This document shows, piece after piece, positions 1 through 8,229 of a stretch of 64,000 nt of DNA. The position numbers were made by a program, and so were the translations under genes. Numbering within the stretch: the stretch's first letter is position 1; each line of letters opens with the position of its first letter. The notes under the pieces are model-generated. The model worked only from the letters and a program-made list of their open reading frames with translations, was not told where the DNA came from and searched no databases. This DNA comes from Prevotella sp. (GTDB taxonomy: Bacteria; Bacteroidota; Bacteroidia; Bacteroidales; Bacteroidaceae), in assembly GCA_017650905.1 (NCBI GenBank), contig JAGCDZ010000001.1, positions 1 to 64,000 of the forward strand, given 5' to 3'.

Positions 1-49
1 ATATATTATTATTAATTATAACTATTCTATTTAATTTTCTAATCTATTT

Positions 50-331
50 ATGCAAACTAAAAAAACAAAAATGCAAAAATGCAAAAATGCCAACTTGCAA
101 AGTTGTAATAGACTGTCTTACCCTGAAAAACGTTGTTTTTTATTCAACGTTTTTCAGGGTAAGACACCAGAGCAGATGATCCGCATGGCGGGGATATTGC
201 TGGATATCGCAGACGGCACTAAGCGGGATTTTGATGAGCTGATTCAGGAGAAGCGCGGCACTACTTATTGGGTTCACTTCGCCGTTCGCCCTTCAGGCAA
301 TCGCCGCAAGATTCTCTTTGACTGCATCTAA
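50..331 (+). CDS. small hypothetical protein with a hairpin inside its 5' part
   Basis: Open frame of 93 codons that I do not recognise. The first 40 codons are low-complexity and contain a perfect inverted repeat, so the true start is more likely the in-frame ATG at 176, giving a 51-residue protein (begins MIRMAGILLDIADGT, ends RRKILFDCI). That distal part has normal coding character, with a basic stretch RPSGNRRK near the C-terminus. A terminator-like hairpin begins about 10 nt after the stop, which supports a real transcript ending here. The gene is convergent with the two minus-strand genes that follow. No function can be assigned. Confidence 0.45.
   Translation: MQTKKTKMQKCKNANLQSCNRLSYPEKRCFLFNVFQGKTPEQMIRMAGILLDIADGTKRDFDELIQEKRGTTYWVHFAVRPSGNRRKILFDCI
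114..166. repeat. perfect 22-bp inverted repeat, 9-nt loop
   Basis: Arms 114-135 (tgtcttaccctgaaaaacgt plus tg) and 145-166 are exact reverse complements, separated by ttttttatt. It lies inside the small open frame at 50-331. It is too long and too perfect for an ordinary terminator and has no T tract after it. It may be a remnant of a mobile repeat, a recombinase site or a structured RNA. Confidence 0.85.
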
Positions 332-340
332 CTCTCCAAA

Positions 341-365
341 GGGCCAGATTCGTCTGGTCCTTTTT
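341..365 (+). terminator. rho-independent terminator
   Basis: A 7-bp stem, 341-347 with 354-360 (one G-U pair), has a 6-nt loop and is followed by five T at 361-365. It closes the transcript of the small gene ending at 331, opposite the convergent gene at 383-769. Confidence 0.7.
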
Positions 366-382
366 CATTTCATCGGTTTTAG

Positions 383-769
383 TTATAAATTCATGGCCAC
401 AGCAGACATCTTTTCGCTGAGATCCTGGAGAGCCTTACGAAACATGAGTCTTTCCTCGTCGGTAAAGACTGCAATCTTTCCGTTTACCTTGTTACCATTC
501 ACTTTCTGCATGAGCCATCCGCGTGACTTACCGAAGTATTTTTTTGCAATGTAGCTAAACGACAAGGCATCCGGAAGATCTCCGAGCTTTGCGCGGAATA
601 TCATCTCATCGGCATCCTTGATGATCTTTTGCATACCCTCATCAAATGCATTCACGCCCTGTTCAATCTCGTCAGCAGTCAACACTACAGTTGGCTCCTT
701 TCCCTCAGTGACATCATCAAAATATGTCCTGATCTTCTCGTCCTTAATATTCGTCGTTGCTTTTTCCAT
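383..769 (-). CDS. DUF5053-like protein
   Basis: 128 residues. The C-terminal half has the pattern I associate with the Bacteroidetes family DUF5053: YIAKKYFGKSRGWLMQKVNG, then VNGK and a stretch rich in Glu and Leu (TDEERLMFRKALQDLSEK). The 'KSRGWLMQKVNGN' part looks like a helix-turn-helix reading helix, so nucleic-acid binding is possible but is an inference. The N-terminal half is acidic and probably helical. It follows the 60-residue gene by a single base, so the two are one transcription unit reading leftwards. Such genes are common in accessory regions of Bacteroidales; no cellular role is known to me. Confidence 0.7.
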   Translation of the reverse strand: MEKATTNIKDEKIRTYFDDVTEGKEPTVVLTADEIEQGVNAFDEGMQKIIKDADEMIFRAKLGDLPDALSFSYIAKKYFGKSRGWLMQKVNGNKVNGKIAVFTDEERLMFRKALQDLSEKMSAVAMNL

Positions 770-770
770 A

Positions 771-953
771 TTACCTTAAAAGTTCTTCAATGATTTCAAT
801 TCTTTTCCTCAACATGTTTCTAGTGTCAAGCATCTTGTCAATCAGTGCCTGCTTCCTTTCTTTTGGTAAATCGCTGTCGTTCAGACTTGCGATAACTCTG
901 TCACAATGTTCCAAACATTTGCGATAGAAGTCCAATCCTTCTTTCAGTTCCAT
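771..953 (-). CDS. small helical hypothetical protein
   Basis: 60 residues, almost wholly charged and helical (LDFYRKCLEHCDRVIASLND, then KMLDTRNMLRKRIEIIEELL), likely a short coiled coil. It is the first gene of a two-gene unit with the DUF5053-like protein, one base apart. A Bacteroidetes -7 box on the minus strand (1001-1008) lies about 48 nt before its ATG, which supports expression. I do not recognise the family. Confidence 0.6.
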   Translation of the reverse strand: MELKEGLDFYRKCLEHCDRVIASLNDSDLPKERKQALIDKMLDTRNMLRKRIEIIEELLR

Positions 954-1000
954 ACGCTTACGTTTTTAGTTGCAAGCAAGAAAGGACACTTCTGACGCTG

Positions 1001-1008
1001 CAAAGTTA
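1001..1008 (-). promoter_or_regulatory. -7 box TAACTTTG for the 953-383 unit
   Basis: Reads TAACTTTG on the minus strand, an exact match to the Bacteroidetes consensus TAnnTTTG. It lies 48 nt upstream of the ATG at 953. A clear -33 TTTG is not seen. Confidence 0.55.
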
Positions 1009-1206
1009 ATAAACATTTGTTTAAGATGTTGTTTTCAACAAGAAAAAATTCAGTAATAAACAAAAGTTTAACTGACATTAACTCTTTCTTCATAATACTA
1101 ATAATTTGTGATTCATATTTTAGACCTGAGGTCCCATATCGTTTGCAAAGATAGTAATTATTCTGGTAACTTCCAAATTTTATGGAGAAATTGTGGTATA
1201 ACATGT

Positions 1207-1234
1207 TTGAGGCTTGCATCCCTGCAAGCCTCAA
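1207..1234. repeat. 12-bp inverted repeat, 4-nt loop
   Basis: ttgaggcttgca (1207-1218) and tgcaagcctcaa (1223-1234) pair perfectly around tccc. No T tract follows, so it may be a protein-binding palindrome or a leader hairpin rather than a terminator. Confidence 0.6.
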
Positions 1235-1583
1235 TCTAACTCTAACTAATTATCAACCATTATTAACTAACAAAAGCATTAAGAAAAAACGTATGAAAAA
1301 TAAAACTATATAGGTCTAACTATTTATTTCTGATTTCTGATGCAAAGATACGACGATTATCAATTGATTCCAAGTAATATCTTCAATTCTTCTCCAAGTT
1401 GTATGGACAAACACCCGAATCTTGGACAAATCGGGGAATTATGCTCAAAACTTGTCCAAAACAGGATGTCGTCAGATATTACGGATTCACTTCGCCGTGC
1501 GTCCGAAGACATCGCCGAAAGAACCTCTAAGAAATGTTTAAAAAGATTTTTCAGTAAAATGATGATATTTCAAAAGAAATATG

Positions 1584-1591
1584 TATCTTTG
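1584..1591 (+). promoter_or_regulatory. -7 box TATCTTTG before the folded RNA
   Basis: Exact TAnnTTTG match (context gTATCTTTGCa). Transcription from about 1598 would run through the folded RNA into the AIPR gene. No good -33 TTTG is visible at the expected 19-21 nt spacing. I see no other -7 box between here and the ATG at 1908. Confidence 0.6.
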
Positions 1592-1597
1592 CAGACG

Positions 1598-1877
1598 TAA
1601 TTAAACTGACAATGGAATAATAAATTAAAAACGAATATAAGTAACGGTATGATACGAGGATTCAGTTAAAGCAAAATAGAGTCTGGAACATCCTTGACTA
1701 GGCTGTAGAAGCAGAACTACGACCTCCGCAAACACATCAGTCAGACAAGGCAACGGATGTTCGCGCTCTCTTATGGGGCGTGGACAGATCGATTGTTGTC
1801 TGATGTAGGCTGTCGTAGGCCTTGCTTCACTCAATCACTTCCACGCCCTTCTTTCAAAACGAAAGGAGGGCTTTTTT
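1598..1877 (+). ncRNA. structured leader RNA / candidate attenuator of the defence operon
   Basis: About 280 nt between a TATCTTTG box and a strong terminator, without a credible open frame. Several long helices can form: 1686-1693 with 1755-1762 (8 bp, extended by ttg/caa across a one-base bulge), 1741-1748 with 1796-1803 (8 bp), 1734-1740 with 1800-1806 (7 bp, exclusive with the former), 1717-1723 with 1812-1818 (7 bp), and 1775-1784 with 1840-1849 (10 bp with one G-U). The last helix uses bases 1845-1849, which are also the left arm of the terminator at 1845-1877, so the two are mutually exclusive as in an attenuator. The RNA stops 31 nt before the AIPR start codon. It may instead be an independent small RNA such as a 6S-like RNA; I recognise no known family. 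Confidence 0.55.
1845..1877 (+). terminator. rho-independent terminator before the AIPR gene
   Basis: Stem 1845-1855 with 1861-1871 (11 bp, one G-U), loop aaaac, then six T at 1872-1877. It stands between the only visible promoter and the defence operon, so the operon needs read-through, antitermination or a promoter I cannot see. Confidence 0.85.
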
Positions 1878-1907
1878 GTTTCTCAGATTAATTTAAAAAG
1901 ATACAAT

Positions 1908-4256
1908 ATGAAACCTAACGAAGACCAATTTGATGATTTTAAAACACCTGAGTCAATGACTTATGTAAACGAAGCAATAAGTAAGGTGTTCGAGAAAGAG
2001 CTTACTGAAGTTGAGCAGTTTAAGGAGGATCTTGATGATCAGCTTTTAATGGCTGATAATCCTCAAGACGAACTGACTGAAATGATAATTGGTTATATTC
2101 AAGGAGCTGGTGATGTAAACCAGGTGAATATTTGTTCATATCGCGCCAAGAATGGTGTAGGCATTGACGCATGGGGATTTAATGGTGACGAGGATCTAAC
2201 GACAATCGATCTGTTCCTCACACTCTATGTCAATCCTGATGAAAGCACAAAAATATCTGCTAACGACCTTGATCGCCATTTCAATTGGCTAAATAGGTTT
2301 TATGATCAGTCAAAAGCTGGCACTATTTTTTCAAAGATAAGTGAAGATAGGAGTGATCTTTTCCAAGTAGCCCAGCTTATTTTCCAAACTACAAATATTG
2401 ATCGTATTAGATTATTTCTGTTAACAAATGCTATAATGCCCCCCACCTATGATAAAGCTAATACGGAATTGGAATCAGGAACCAGCTGTGAATTCTATGT
2501 ATGGGATGCCAAGCGTATTATGCAACAGGATCATATTATATCTGGTAAGAGTCCTATAGTTGTTGATTTTGAGGGAGATTACAATTGCACCCTTCCATGC
2601 ATTAAGATGCCAGATGTGTCAGATAAGGTGTCCTGTTATCTTTGCATCATACCAGGGCTTGTGTTACAGCAGGTGTATCACAAGTATCATCAACAAATAC
2701 TGGAGATGAATGTGAGAACTTTCCTCCAATTTAAGGGCGCATCGAACAAAGGCATACGTGATACATTAATTGGTCATAAAGCCACACCTGCTGAAATAAG
2801 AAAAGGCATTGAAGATTCAGACCCGGAACCGGACATGTTCTTTGCATATAACAATGGTATTTCAGCTACAGCATCCGAAATCAAACTGAATGAAGAAGGT
2901 AATGCTATCACTCGTATAAAATCATGGCAAATAGTAAATGGTGGCCAAACAACAGCTGCTATACATGCTGTTATGAGTATGAAAGACGTCGATATTTCTG
3001 AATTGACAAAGGTATATGTAGCTATGAAGATATCTGTCATAAAGGACAAAGATAATCTTCCATCGGTTGTACCTAGGATCTCGCGTTTCGCTAATACACA
3101 GTCTGCAGTAAAGAAGTCTGATTTTAATATTAACGAGCAGTTTCTTGTTGAATTAGAACAACGTTCTCGTGAAGAATGGGTTATTAATCCTTTTGGGAAA
3201 CCAGTTTCCAAATGGTTCTTTGAACGAACTCGTGGACAATACTTGGATAAAGCTAAACGTGGAGGTTTGAAAGCAGAGAAAGAGTTTTATGCTGAATATC
3301 CGAAAAACCAGATGTTCGACAAGACCATGTTGTCGAAATTCATGATGGCTTGGGATCAAAATCCTGCCAGCGTGTGTAAGGGCGGAGAAAACAATTATGG
3401 CGTTTTCTTTACTCGTATGAAACAACAGTCAGTTCGCTTTGATTCCACTCGTTATCATCGGACTATAGCAAAGGCTATCCTTTTCAAAGCTATTGATGCT
3501 TTCTATGGGAAAGATGGTTTAGCTTTGCCTGGCTATAAATCAAATATGGTAGCTTATACCGTTTCATTGTTGTCACATCTTTCGGGTAAAGCACTCAACT
3601 TGGATACTATTTGGAAGGAACAGTGTGTCATCTCAACTTCTTTATACAATGAGTTGACTATTGATATCTACAGTGTATATGCCAAATTGATTGTTGGTGC
3701 GGAGCATGTTACATATAAAGTGAAGGAAAGTTATACAACAACAGACGGTAGGCGTAGAAACAGATACGTGCCTAAGAGTATCCCAGACGATGACATTAAA
3801 CTGATAAAGAACACGTTGCTTTATCAGATTTTACAGTTTGTTAAGACTATAGAACCCCTCGTTTATAATCACATATTTGATGTTAACGAAGGCGAAAATA
3901 TTAATGAGTGGACAAAAAAGACTACATGTTGGGATTCGCTTAAAGTAAAAGTATCCAATCAGGGCAGTTCTATTAGTATACCCCAGACCCTTTGTTCTGC
4001 AACAGGTGATATGGACATTGAAGTAACAGAAGGCCAGCAAAAGTTTATTAATGAAGCAGCAGAGATTGATGATGAGACATGGTTCAGCATTAATGCATGG
4101 TCTAAGGAGAATCCGGGAGAATTAACACCAAAAGAACAAGCCTTTATTGGGCAAGTAGGCTGGAATGTCAAAAGGAATAGACCATTAACTTATAAACAAG
4201 CTAAGTGGGCTTTGGAAATTTACGATAAGGCAAAGGAAGCTGGCTGGGAGGAATAA
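1908..4256 (+). CDS. AIPR family abortive-infection phage-resistance protein
   Basis: 782 residues with the family signature NGGQTT at 344-349 and the preceding YNNGIS block (NNG at 315-317). The N-terminal third contains AWGFNGDEDLTTIDLFLTLY, which resembles the nuclease-like N-domain seen in AIPR proteins; nuclease activity is inferred, not shown. AIPR proteins were named for plasmid-borne abortive infection in Lactococcus and recur in defence islands beside methylases, Vsr and helicases. It is the first gene of the operon: its TAA overlaps the helicase ATG by one base (TAATG). It is preceded by the structured leader and terminator. It is A+T-rich compared with the housekeeping genes in this window. 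Confidence 0.88.
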   Translation: MKPNEDQFDDFKTPESMTYVNEAISKVFEKELTEVEQFKEDLDDQLLMADNPQDELTEMIIGYIQGAGDVNQVNICSYRAKNGVGIDAWGFNGDEDLTTIDLFLTLYVNPDESTKISANDLDRHFNWLNRFYDQSKAGTIFSKISEDRSDLFQVAQLIFQTTNIDRIRLFLLTNAIMPPTYDKANTELESGTSCEFYVWDAKRIMQQDHIISGKSPIVVDFEGDYNCTLPCIKMPDVSDKVSCYLCIIPGLVLQQVYHKYHQQILEMNVRTFLQFKGASNKGIRDTLIGHKATPAEIRKGIEDSDPEPDMFFAYNNGISATASEIKLNEEGNAITRIKSWQIVNGGQTTAAIHAVMSMKDVDISELTKVYVAMKISVIKDKDNLPSVVPRISRFANTQSAVKKSDFNINEQFLVELEQRSREEWVINPFGKPVSKWFFERTRGQYLDKAKRGGLKAEKEFYAEYPKNQMFDKTMLSKFMMAWDQNPASVCKGGENNYGVFFTRMKQQSVRFDSTRYHRTIAKAILFKAIDAFYGKDGLALPGYKSNMVAYTVSLLSHLSGKALNLDTIWKEQCVISTSLYNELTIDIYSVYAKLIVGAEHVTYKVKESYTTTDGRRRNRYVPKSIPDDDIKLIKNTLLYQILQFVKTIEPLVYNHIFDVNEGENINEWTKKTTCWDSLKVKVSNQGSSISIPQTLCSATGDMDIEVTEGQQKFINEAAEIDDETWFSINAWSKENPGELTPKEQAFIGQVGWNVKRNRPLTYKQAKWALEIYDKAKEAGWEE

Positions 4257-5920
4257 TGCAAGAAAACCTGATACGCGAGTCATTTTTGGACCAAGAGGTT
4301 GATGAGGTAAAACCATTTGATGGTCCTGCAATTTGCTTTTCCCACATAGAAGCGAATAATGATGGCTTGCGTCCCTATCAGGCAGAAATTAAAAAGGAGA
4401 TATATGATCTTTGGGACAAGATAGATAATGTGATGCTCCAGATGCCAACTGGAACAGGGAAAACCATTGTATTCACTTCTATTGTCCGTGATATACGCAA
4501 ATGGTGCCAAAGAAATAGCAAAGACTCAAAAATATTGATTGTGGCTCATCGTAAAGAGCTGATTGAGCAAGCTAGCAATAAACTTGGGAGTTTATCACAC
4601 GGTATTATCCAAAGCGGTAAATTGCAACAACTGTCTTTGCCCATTCAGGTGGCTTCTATTCAAACATTTATGAGTCGCAGAAACTATGAAACCATGCGAC
4701 GTCAACGTTTTGATTTCATCATAATTGACGAAGCACATCATTCTATGGCACCTGGATATCAGAAGTTGTGGGATATGTTCCCCAACAGTAAGAAACTTGG
4801 TGTAACGGCCACTCCTTGGCGTATGTCACATTCAGGATTTACTTCGCTTTTTGGCGACATCGTTTTGTCTAAGAGTATAGAGTGGTTTGTCAATAATGGC
4901 TACTTATCAAACTACGATTATATATCAATTAGCCGGAATTCGGAGATTCAACACGAAATTAACTCCATTGAACGATATGGTGCTGATGGCGATTACCTTG
5001 AGGCAGAGCTGAGTAACCTGTTTGATAAAGATAAAATTCGTGCCGAACTCTACAAGAGTTATAAGCAGTATGCCAAAGGTAAGAAGGGAATTATATATGC
5101 CATAGACAGGAAACATGCTGCTAACATATCAGAATTGTATTCAGTGAATGGCGTAAAAGCGTGCATGATTGATGGAACAACACCAGCAACAGAACGCCAG
5201 GATATGATTGATTCTTTCAAGGCAGGAGAAATAGAGGTAATTGTTAATGTAAACATCTTCTCAGAAGGTTTTGATTGCCCTGATATCGAGTTTATTCAGC
5301 TGGCTCGTCCCACAAAGTCGCTTGCGCTTTACCTTCAACAAGTAGGTCGAGCTCTAAGGATTTCACCCAATAAGACCAGTTCTATAATTCTTGATAATGT
5401 TGGACTTTACAATCGTTTTGGAACTCCTATGGCTAATCGTCGCTGGCATTATCATTTCATCGGACATGATGAAGGAGAAGGCTTTAATGATGGATCTGGT
5501 ATTACTCGCGATATTATTTTTGATCCTCAGGAACGAGAACCTGACTATAGCGAGGGCAATGAGGAAATGGTAATCGTAGAGCATACCAATGGAGGTAAAC
5601 AAATTCGTACAGAGGATGCTAACAATGCTGTTGCTTTGGGAGAATATAATATATTCCGCAAGAGTGGTCTATATGGTGTCTGCGATCACAAAAACCGTAC
5701 ACTGGTTCCACCTGTATATGAGGATATGCATCCTTACTGCAATGGCTATATACCGTTCAAGCAAAATGGGAAATGGGGCATTATGCTTAAGAACGGAACA
5801 GTGAAAGTGAAACCCAAATACTTTTATATTGGCCCTTTCATAGAGGGTATAGCGGAAGTACAAAACAGAGAAAACGACCCCATATATCATATTAATGACA
5901 AGTTAGAAAGAATTGAATAA
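4256..5920 (+). CDS. SF2 DEAD/DEAH-box helicase with C-terminal WG repeats
   Basis: 554 residues. Walker A is PTGTGKT (64-70) and the Walker B/DEAH motif is D158-E-A-H161, followed by VTATPWR (motif III-like). Motif VI region QQVGRALR is also present. This is the restriction-type SF2 core (ResIII/helicase C). After about residue 430 comes a non-helicase tail with WG-type repeats (GLYGVCD, GKWGIML, then KVKPKYFYIGPF), a beta-rich module often used for protein contacts. No nuclease domain is visible, so cutting must come from a partner, plausibly AIPR or the McrC-like subunit. It overlaps AIPR by one base and the first methyltransferase by 8 bases, so all are translationally coupled. Confidence 0.88.
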   Translation: MQENLIRESFLDQEVDEVKPFDGPAICFSHIEANNDGLRPYQAEIKKEIYDLWDKIDNVMLQMPTGTGKTIVFTSIVRDIRKWCQRNSKDSKILIVAHRKELIEQASNKLGSLSHGIIQSGKLQQLSLPIQVASIQTFMSRRNYETMRRQRFDFIIIDEAHHSMAPGYQKLWDMFPNSKKLGVTATPWRMSHSGFTSLFGDIVLSKSIEWFVNNGYLSNYDYISISRNSEIQHEINSIERYGADGDYLEAELSNLFDKDKIRAELYKSYKQYAKGKKGIIYAIDRKHAANISELYSVNGVKACMIDGTTPATERQDMIDSFKAGEIEVIVNVNIFSEGFDCPDIEFIQLARPTKSLALYLQQVGRALRISPNKTSSIILDNVGLYNRFGTPMANRRWHYHFIGHDEGEGFNDGSGITRDIIFDPQEREPDYSEGNEEMVIVEHTNGGKQIRTEDANNAVALGEYNIFRKSGLYGVCDHKNRTLVPPVYEDMHPYCNGYIPFKQNGKWGIMLKNGTVKVKPKYFYIGPFIEGIAEVQNRENDPIYHINDKLERIE

Positions 5921-7064
5921 GAATATACAAGAGACACCTTTAGATGTAGAAGGTTTAAATTGGTCTTTACGACAATTCTCATCGCCGGATAAGACTATTC
6001 GCCTGGCCACAACATTTAGTGGAATAGGTGCAATTGAGTATGCATTTAAGCGATTGAACCTGAAACATGAAATTGTTTTTGCTGGAGATATAAATGATAA
6101 TTGTAGGGCTTCCTATTTTGCCAATTACAAATTGTTACAAGAATCATGGCATAGTGATATCCATATGCTTGATGCTAAACCATACAGAAATAAGGTGGAT
6201 TTGTTGGTTGGTGGTGCACCTTGTCAAGCTTTCTCTATTGTTGGAAACAGAAAAGGCTTTGATGATACTAGAGGAACCTTATTTAGAGAATTTGCACGCA
6301 TAATCAAAGAATGTAGCCCAAAGGTCTTCCTTTTTGAGAATGTTCAAGGTTTATATAATCATGACAATGGACAAACTTGGGAAGTTATTACCAATACATT
6401 TAGGGATTACTGCGGGTACCACATCTATTTCAGAAGGTTGAATAGTAAGAATTACGGAATCCCACAGCATAGAGAAAGACTATATTGTGTAGGTTTTAGA
6501 AAGCAAACAGATTTTCTGTTCCCTGCTCCTATTGATTGTCCATATATCATGTATGATTTCATGGAAGACTATAGAGGAGGTAATTATTATGTGAAAGAAT
6601 ATGATTGCAAAGTTCTAACACCTCACATTGAGCGAAAGAAAGAACTTGCTAAAGGCACGATTAAACCTCTATATAACGAATTTGTATTTAAGTGTTCGGA
6701 TGTTGAAGACAAACATTATTTATCCCAATCTGTGTACGACTACGTATTAGCTGGGGGATCTAAGAGTTTTAAAACATCAACTAAAACAGATCTTGAAATT
6801 GCAAGGCCATTGCTTCAATCCATGCATAAGATGCACAGGGCAGGAGTTGACAACTATGTCTCATATAATAAGAATAAGGGGATAAACGGATTAAGAAGGC
6901 TTACTCCGAGAGAGTGCTTACGTCTAATGGGATTTACTGATGATTTTAATGAAGTTGTTTCCAATACTTCTTTATATATGCAAGCAGGCAATAGTATAGT
7001 TGTTGATGTTTTGATTGCAATGCTAAAACAGATTGACATAACGAAATACGGTGTAGATGAGTAA
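5913..7064 (+). CDS. DNA (cytosine-5) methyltransferase 1
   Basis: 383 residues with all m5C methylase blocks in order: FSGIGAIE (motif I), GGAPCQAFS with catalytic C104 (IV), FENVQG (VI), RERLYCVGF (VIII), LTPRECLRLMGF (IX) and QAGNSIVV (X). The start is TTG inside the helicase stop region; it is chosen because there is no ATG before motif I and because the N-terminus aligns with that of the next methylase. It is a clear paralogue of the following gene (shared FSGIGAIE, GGAPCQAFS, GTLFREFARI and KECxPKVF blocks). Tandem m5C methylases are typical of LlaJI and BsuMI systems. They would protect host sites from the McrBC-like nuclease encoded next. Confidence 0.93.
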   Translation: MNKNIQETPLDVEGLNWSLRQFSSPDKTIRLATTFSGIGAIEYAFKRLNLKHEIVFAGDINDNCRASYFANYKLLQESWHSDIHMLDAKPYRNKVDLLVGGAPCQAFSIVGNRKGFDDTRGTLFREFARIIKECSPKVFLFENVQGLYNHDNGQTWEVITNTFRDYCGYHIYFRRLNSKNYGIPQHRERLYCVGFRKQTDFLFPAPIDCPYIMYDFMEDYRGGNYYVKEYDCKVLTPHIERKKELAKGTIKPLYNEFVFKCSDVEDKHYLSQSVYDYVLAGGSKSFKTSTKTDLEIARPLLQSMHKMHRAGVDNYVSYNKNKGINGLRRLTPRECLRLMGFTDDFNEVVSNTSLYMQAGNSIVVDVLIAMLKQIDITKYGVDE

Positions 7065-8229
7065 TAAATACGAATTGATCCAAAATACTCCATACAATAT
7101 AGATATGGAGAGTGATTGGAGGCTGAAAGAATTTTCAAATCCGTCTAGGGTCCTTCATGTCGGTACATCATTCAGTGGAATAGGTGCAATTGAACATTCT
7201 TTGAAACAATTAGGCATAAATTATAAAATTGAATTTGCTGGTGATATTGATGAAGATTGCAAAAAAGCATACTTTGCAAACTATGAGATAAATGATGACC
7301 AATGGCATTCTGACGTACATGATTTTGACGCTACAAAGTATAATGGCCATATAGATTTGTTTGTTGGAGGTGCACCCTGTCAAGCATTCTCTCTGCGTGG
7401 TAAACATGGAGGTTTCGAAGATACAAGAGGAACATTGTTCAGAGAATTTGCTCGAATTGTTAAGGAGTGTCAGCCCAAGGTGTTTATCTTCGAAAATGTA
7501 AAGGGAATGTTAAGTCATGACAGAGGGAGAACATGGCGTGTAATAAAAAGCACTTTTGAAGATTATTGTGGATATGACGTATATTACCAAGTTCTCAATG
7601 GTAAGGATTACGGAATACCCCAAAGCAGAGAACGGATTTTTTGCATCGGATTTAGAGAAGAAACAGAATTTAAGTATCCTGCTCCAATCCCTTTAAAGAA
7701 AACAATTTATGATTTTTTGCAGAAAAAGTTTGAAGCAAAATATTTATTGAAGCAAAAAGGGGTTAATTTTATCACACGGAGTATAAATTATCAGAAAAGT
7801 TATACCCAGATTAATGGCGATATAATGCTTTGTCAGAAGAGAAATCAGCAATTCAACTGGCATGGTGATTTTGTATATCATCCGAAGCTGAAATCAGACA
7901 TGCAGACTCCTGAATCTGATGAATGTTTACATAGAATCGCTGAATATGAGGAGAATTATTATACAGCAAAGCACCCTGAACGATATGCGCTTACATCTAT
8001 TGGTGGTAACGCGGTCATGAAAAAAGTTCATGTTAATGAGATAGATATTAATTATGGCCGATTTAGAAAGTTTACGCCACGAGAATGTCTTAGGCTTATG
8101 GGATTTGATGATTCTTTTAGAATCGTTGTTTCCGACACTGAGACGTACAAACAAGCAGGTAATAGTATAATTGTAAACGTTCTTGTTGCAATTCTCAAAG
8201 AAATGGATATTACGAAATATGCTGAATAA
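7057..8229 (+). CDS. DNA (cytosine-5) methyltransferase 2
   Basis: 390 residues; motif I FSGIGAIE, PCQ with catalytic C108, FENVKG, RERIFCIGF, FTPRECLRLMGF and QAGNSIIV are all present, so the enzyme looks intact. The region between motifs VIII and IX, which holds the target-recognition domain, differs most from methylase 1, consistent with a different or opposite-strand target. The ATG overlaps the end of methylase 1 by 8 bases, and the next gene starts inside its last codons. In LlaJI each of two methylases modifies one strand of an asymmetric site; that model fits here but is inference. Confidence 0.93.
   Translation: MSNKYELIQNTPYNIDMESDWRLKEFSNPSRVLHVGTSFSGIGAIEHSLKQLGINYKIEFAGDIDEDCKKAYFANYEINDDQWHSDVHDFDATKYNGHIDLFVGGAPCQAFSLRGKHGGFEDTRGTLFREFARIVKECQPKVFIFENVKGMLSHDRGRTWRVIKSTFEDYCGYDVYYQVLNGKDYGIPQSRERIFCIGFREETEFKYPAPIPLKKTIYDFLQKKFEAKYLLKQKGVNFITRSINYQKSYTQINGDIMLCQKRNQQFNWHGDFVYHPKLKSDMQTPESDECLHRIAEYEENYYTAKHPERYALTSIGGNAVMKKVHVNEIDINYGRFRKFTPRECLRLMGFDDSFRIVVSDTETYKQAGNSIIVNVLVAILKEMDITKYAE

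Larger units (their letters stand above)
954..1583. other. gene-poor AT-rich region
   Basis: About 630 bp with no convincing gene. It holds two more minus-strand TATCTTTG boxes (1146-1153 and 1343-1350) and a 12-bp perfect inverted repeat (1207-1218 and 1223-1234). At 1291 there is a start codon followed by only five codons and a stop (MKNKTI), preceded by an A-rich leader like that of many Bacteroidales genes. This could be the stump of a deleted gene at an island edge. Open frames on either strand here lack coding character. Confidence 0.5.

Noticed and set aside
944..1234. 96-codon minus-strand open frame
   Set aside because: No coding character; it spans a -7 box and a palindrome in an AT-rich gap.
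1340..1600. 86-codon plus-strand open frame
   Set aside because: Its end contains the TATCTTTG promoter box, and the composition is not protein-like.
1625..1834. 69-codon minus-strand open frame
   Set aside because: It lies wholly antisense to the folded RNA; the helices there explain the sequence better.
1598..1877. tRNA, tmRNA or retron RNA
   Set aside because: No cloverleaf or CCA end, no tag frame and no reverse transcriptase gene nearby.
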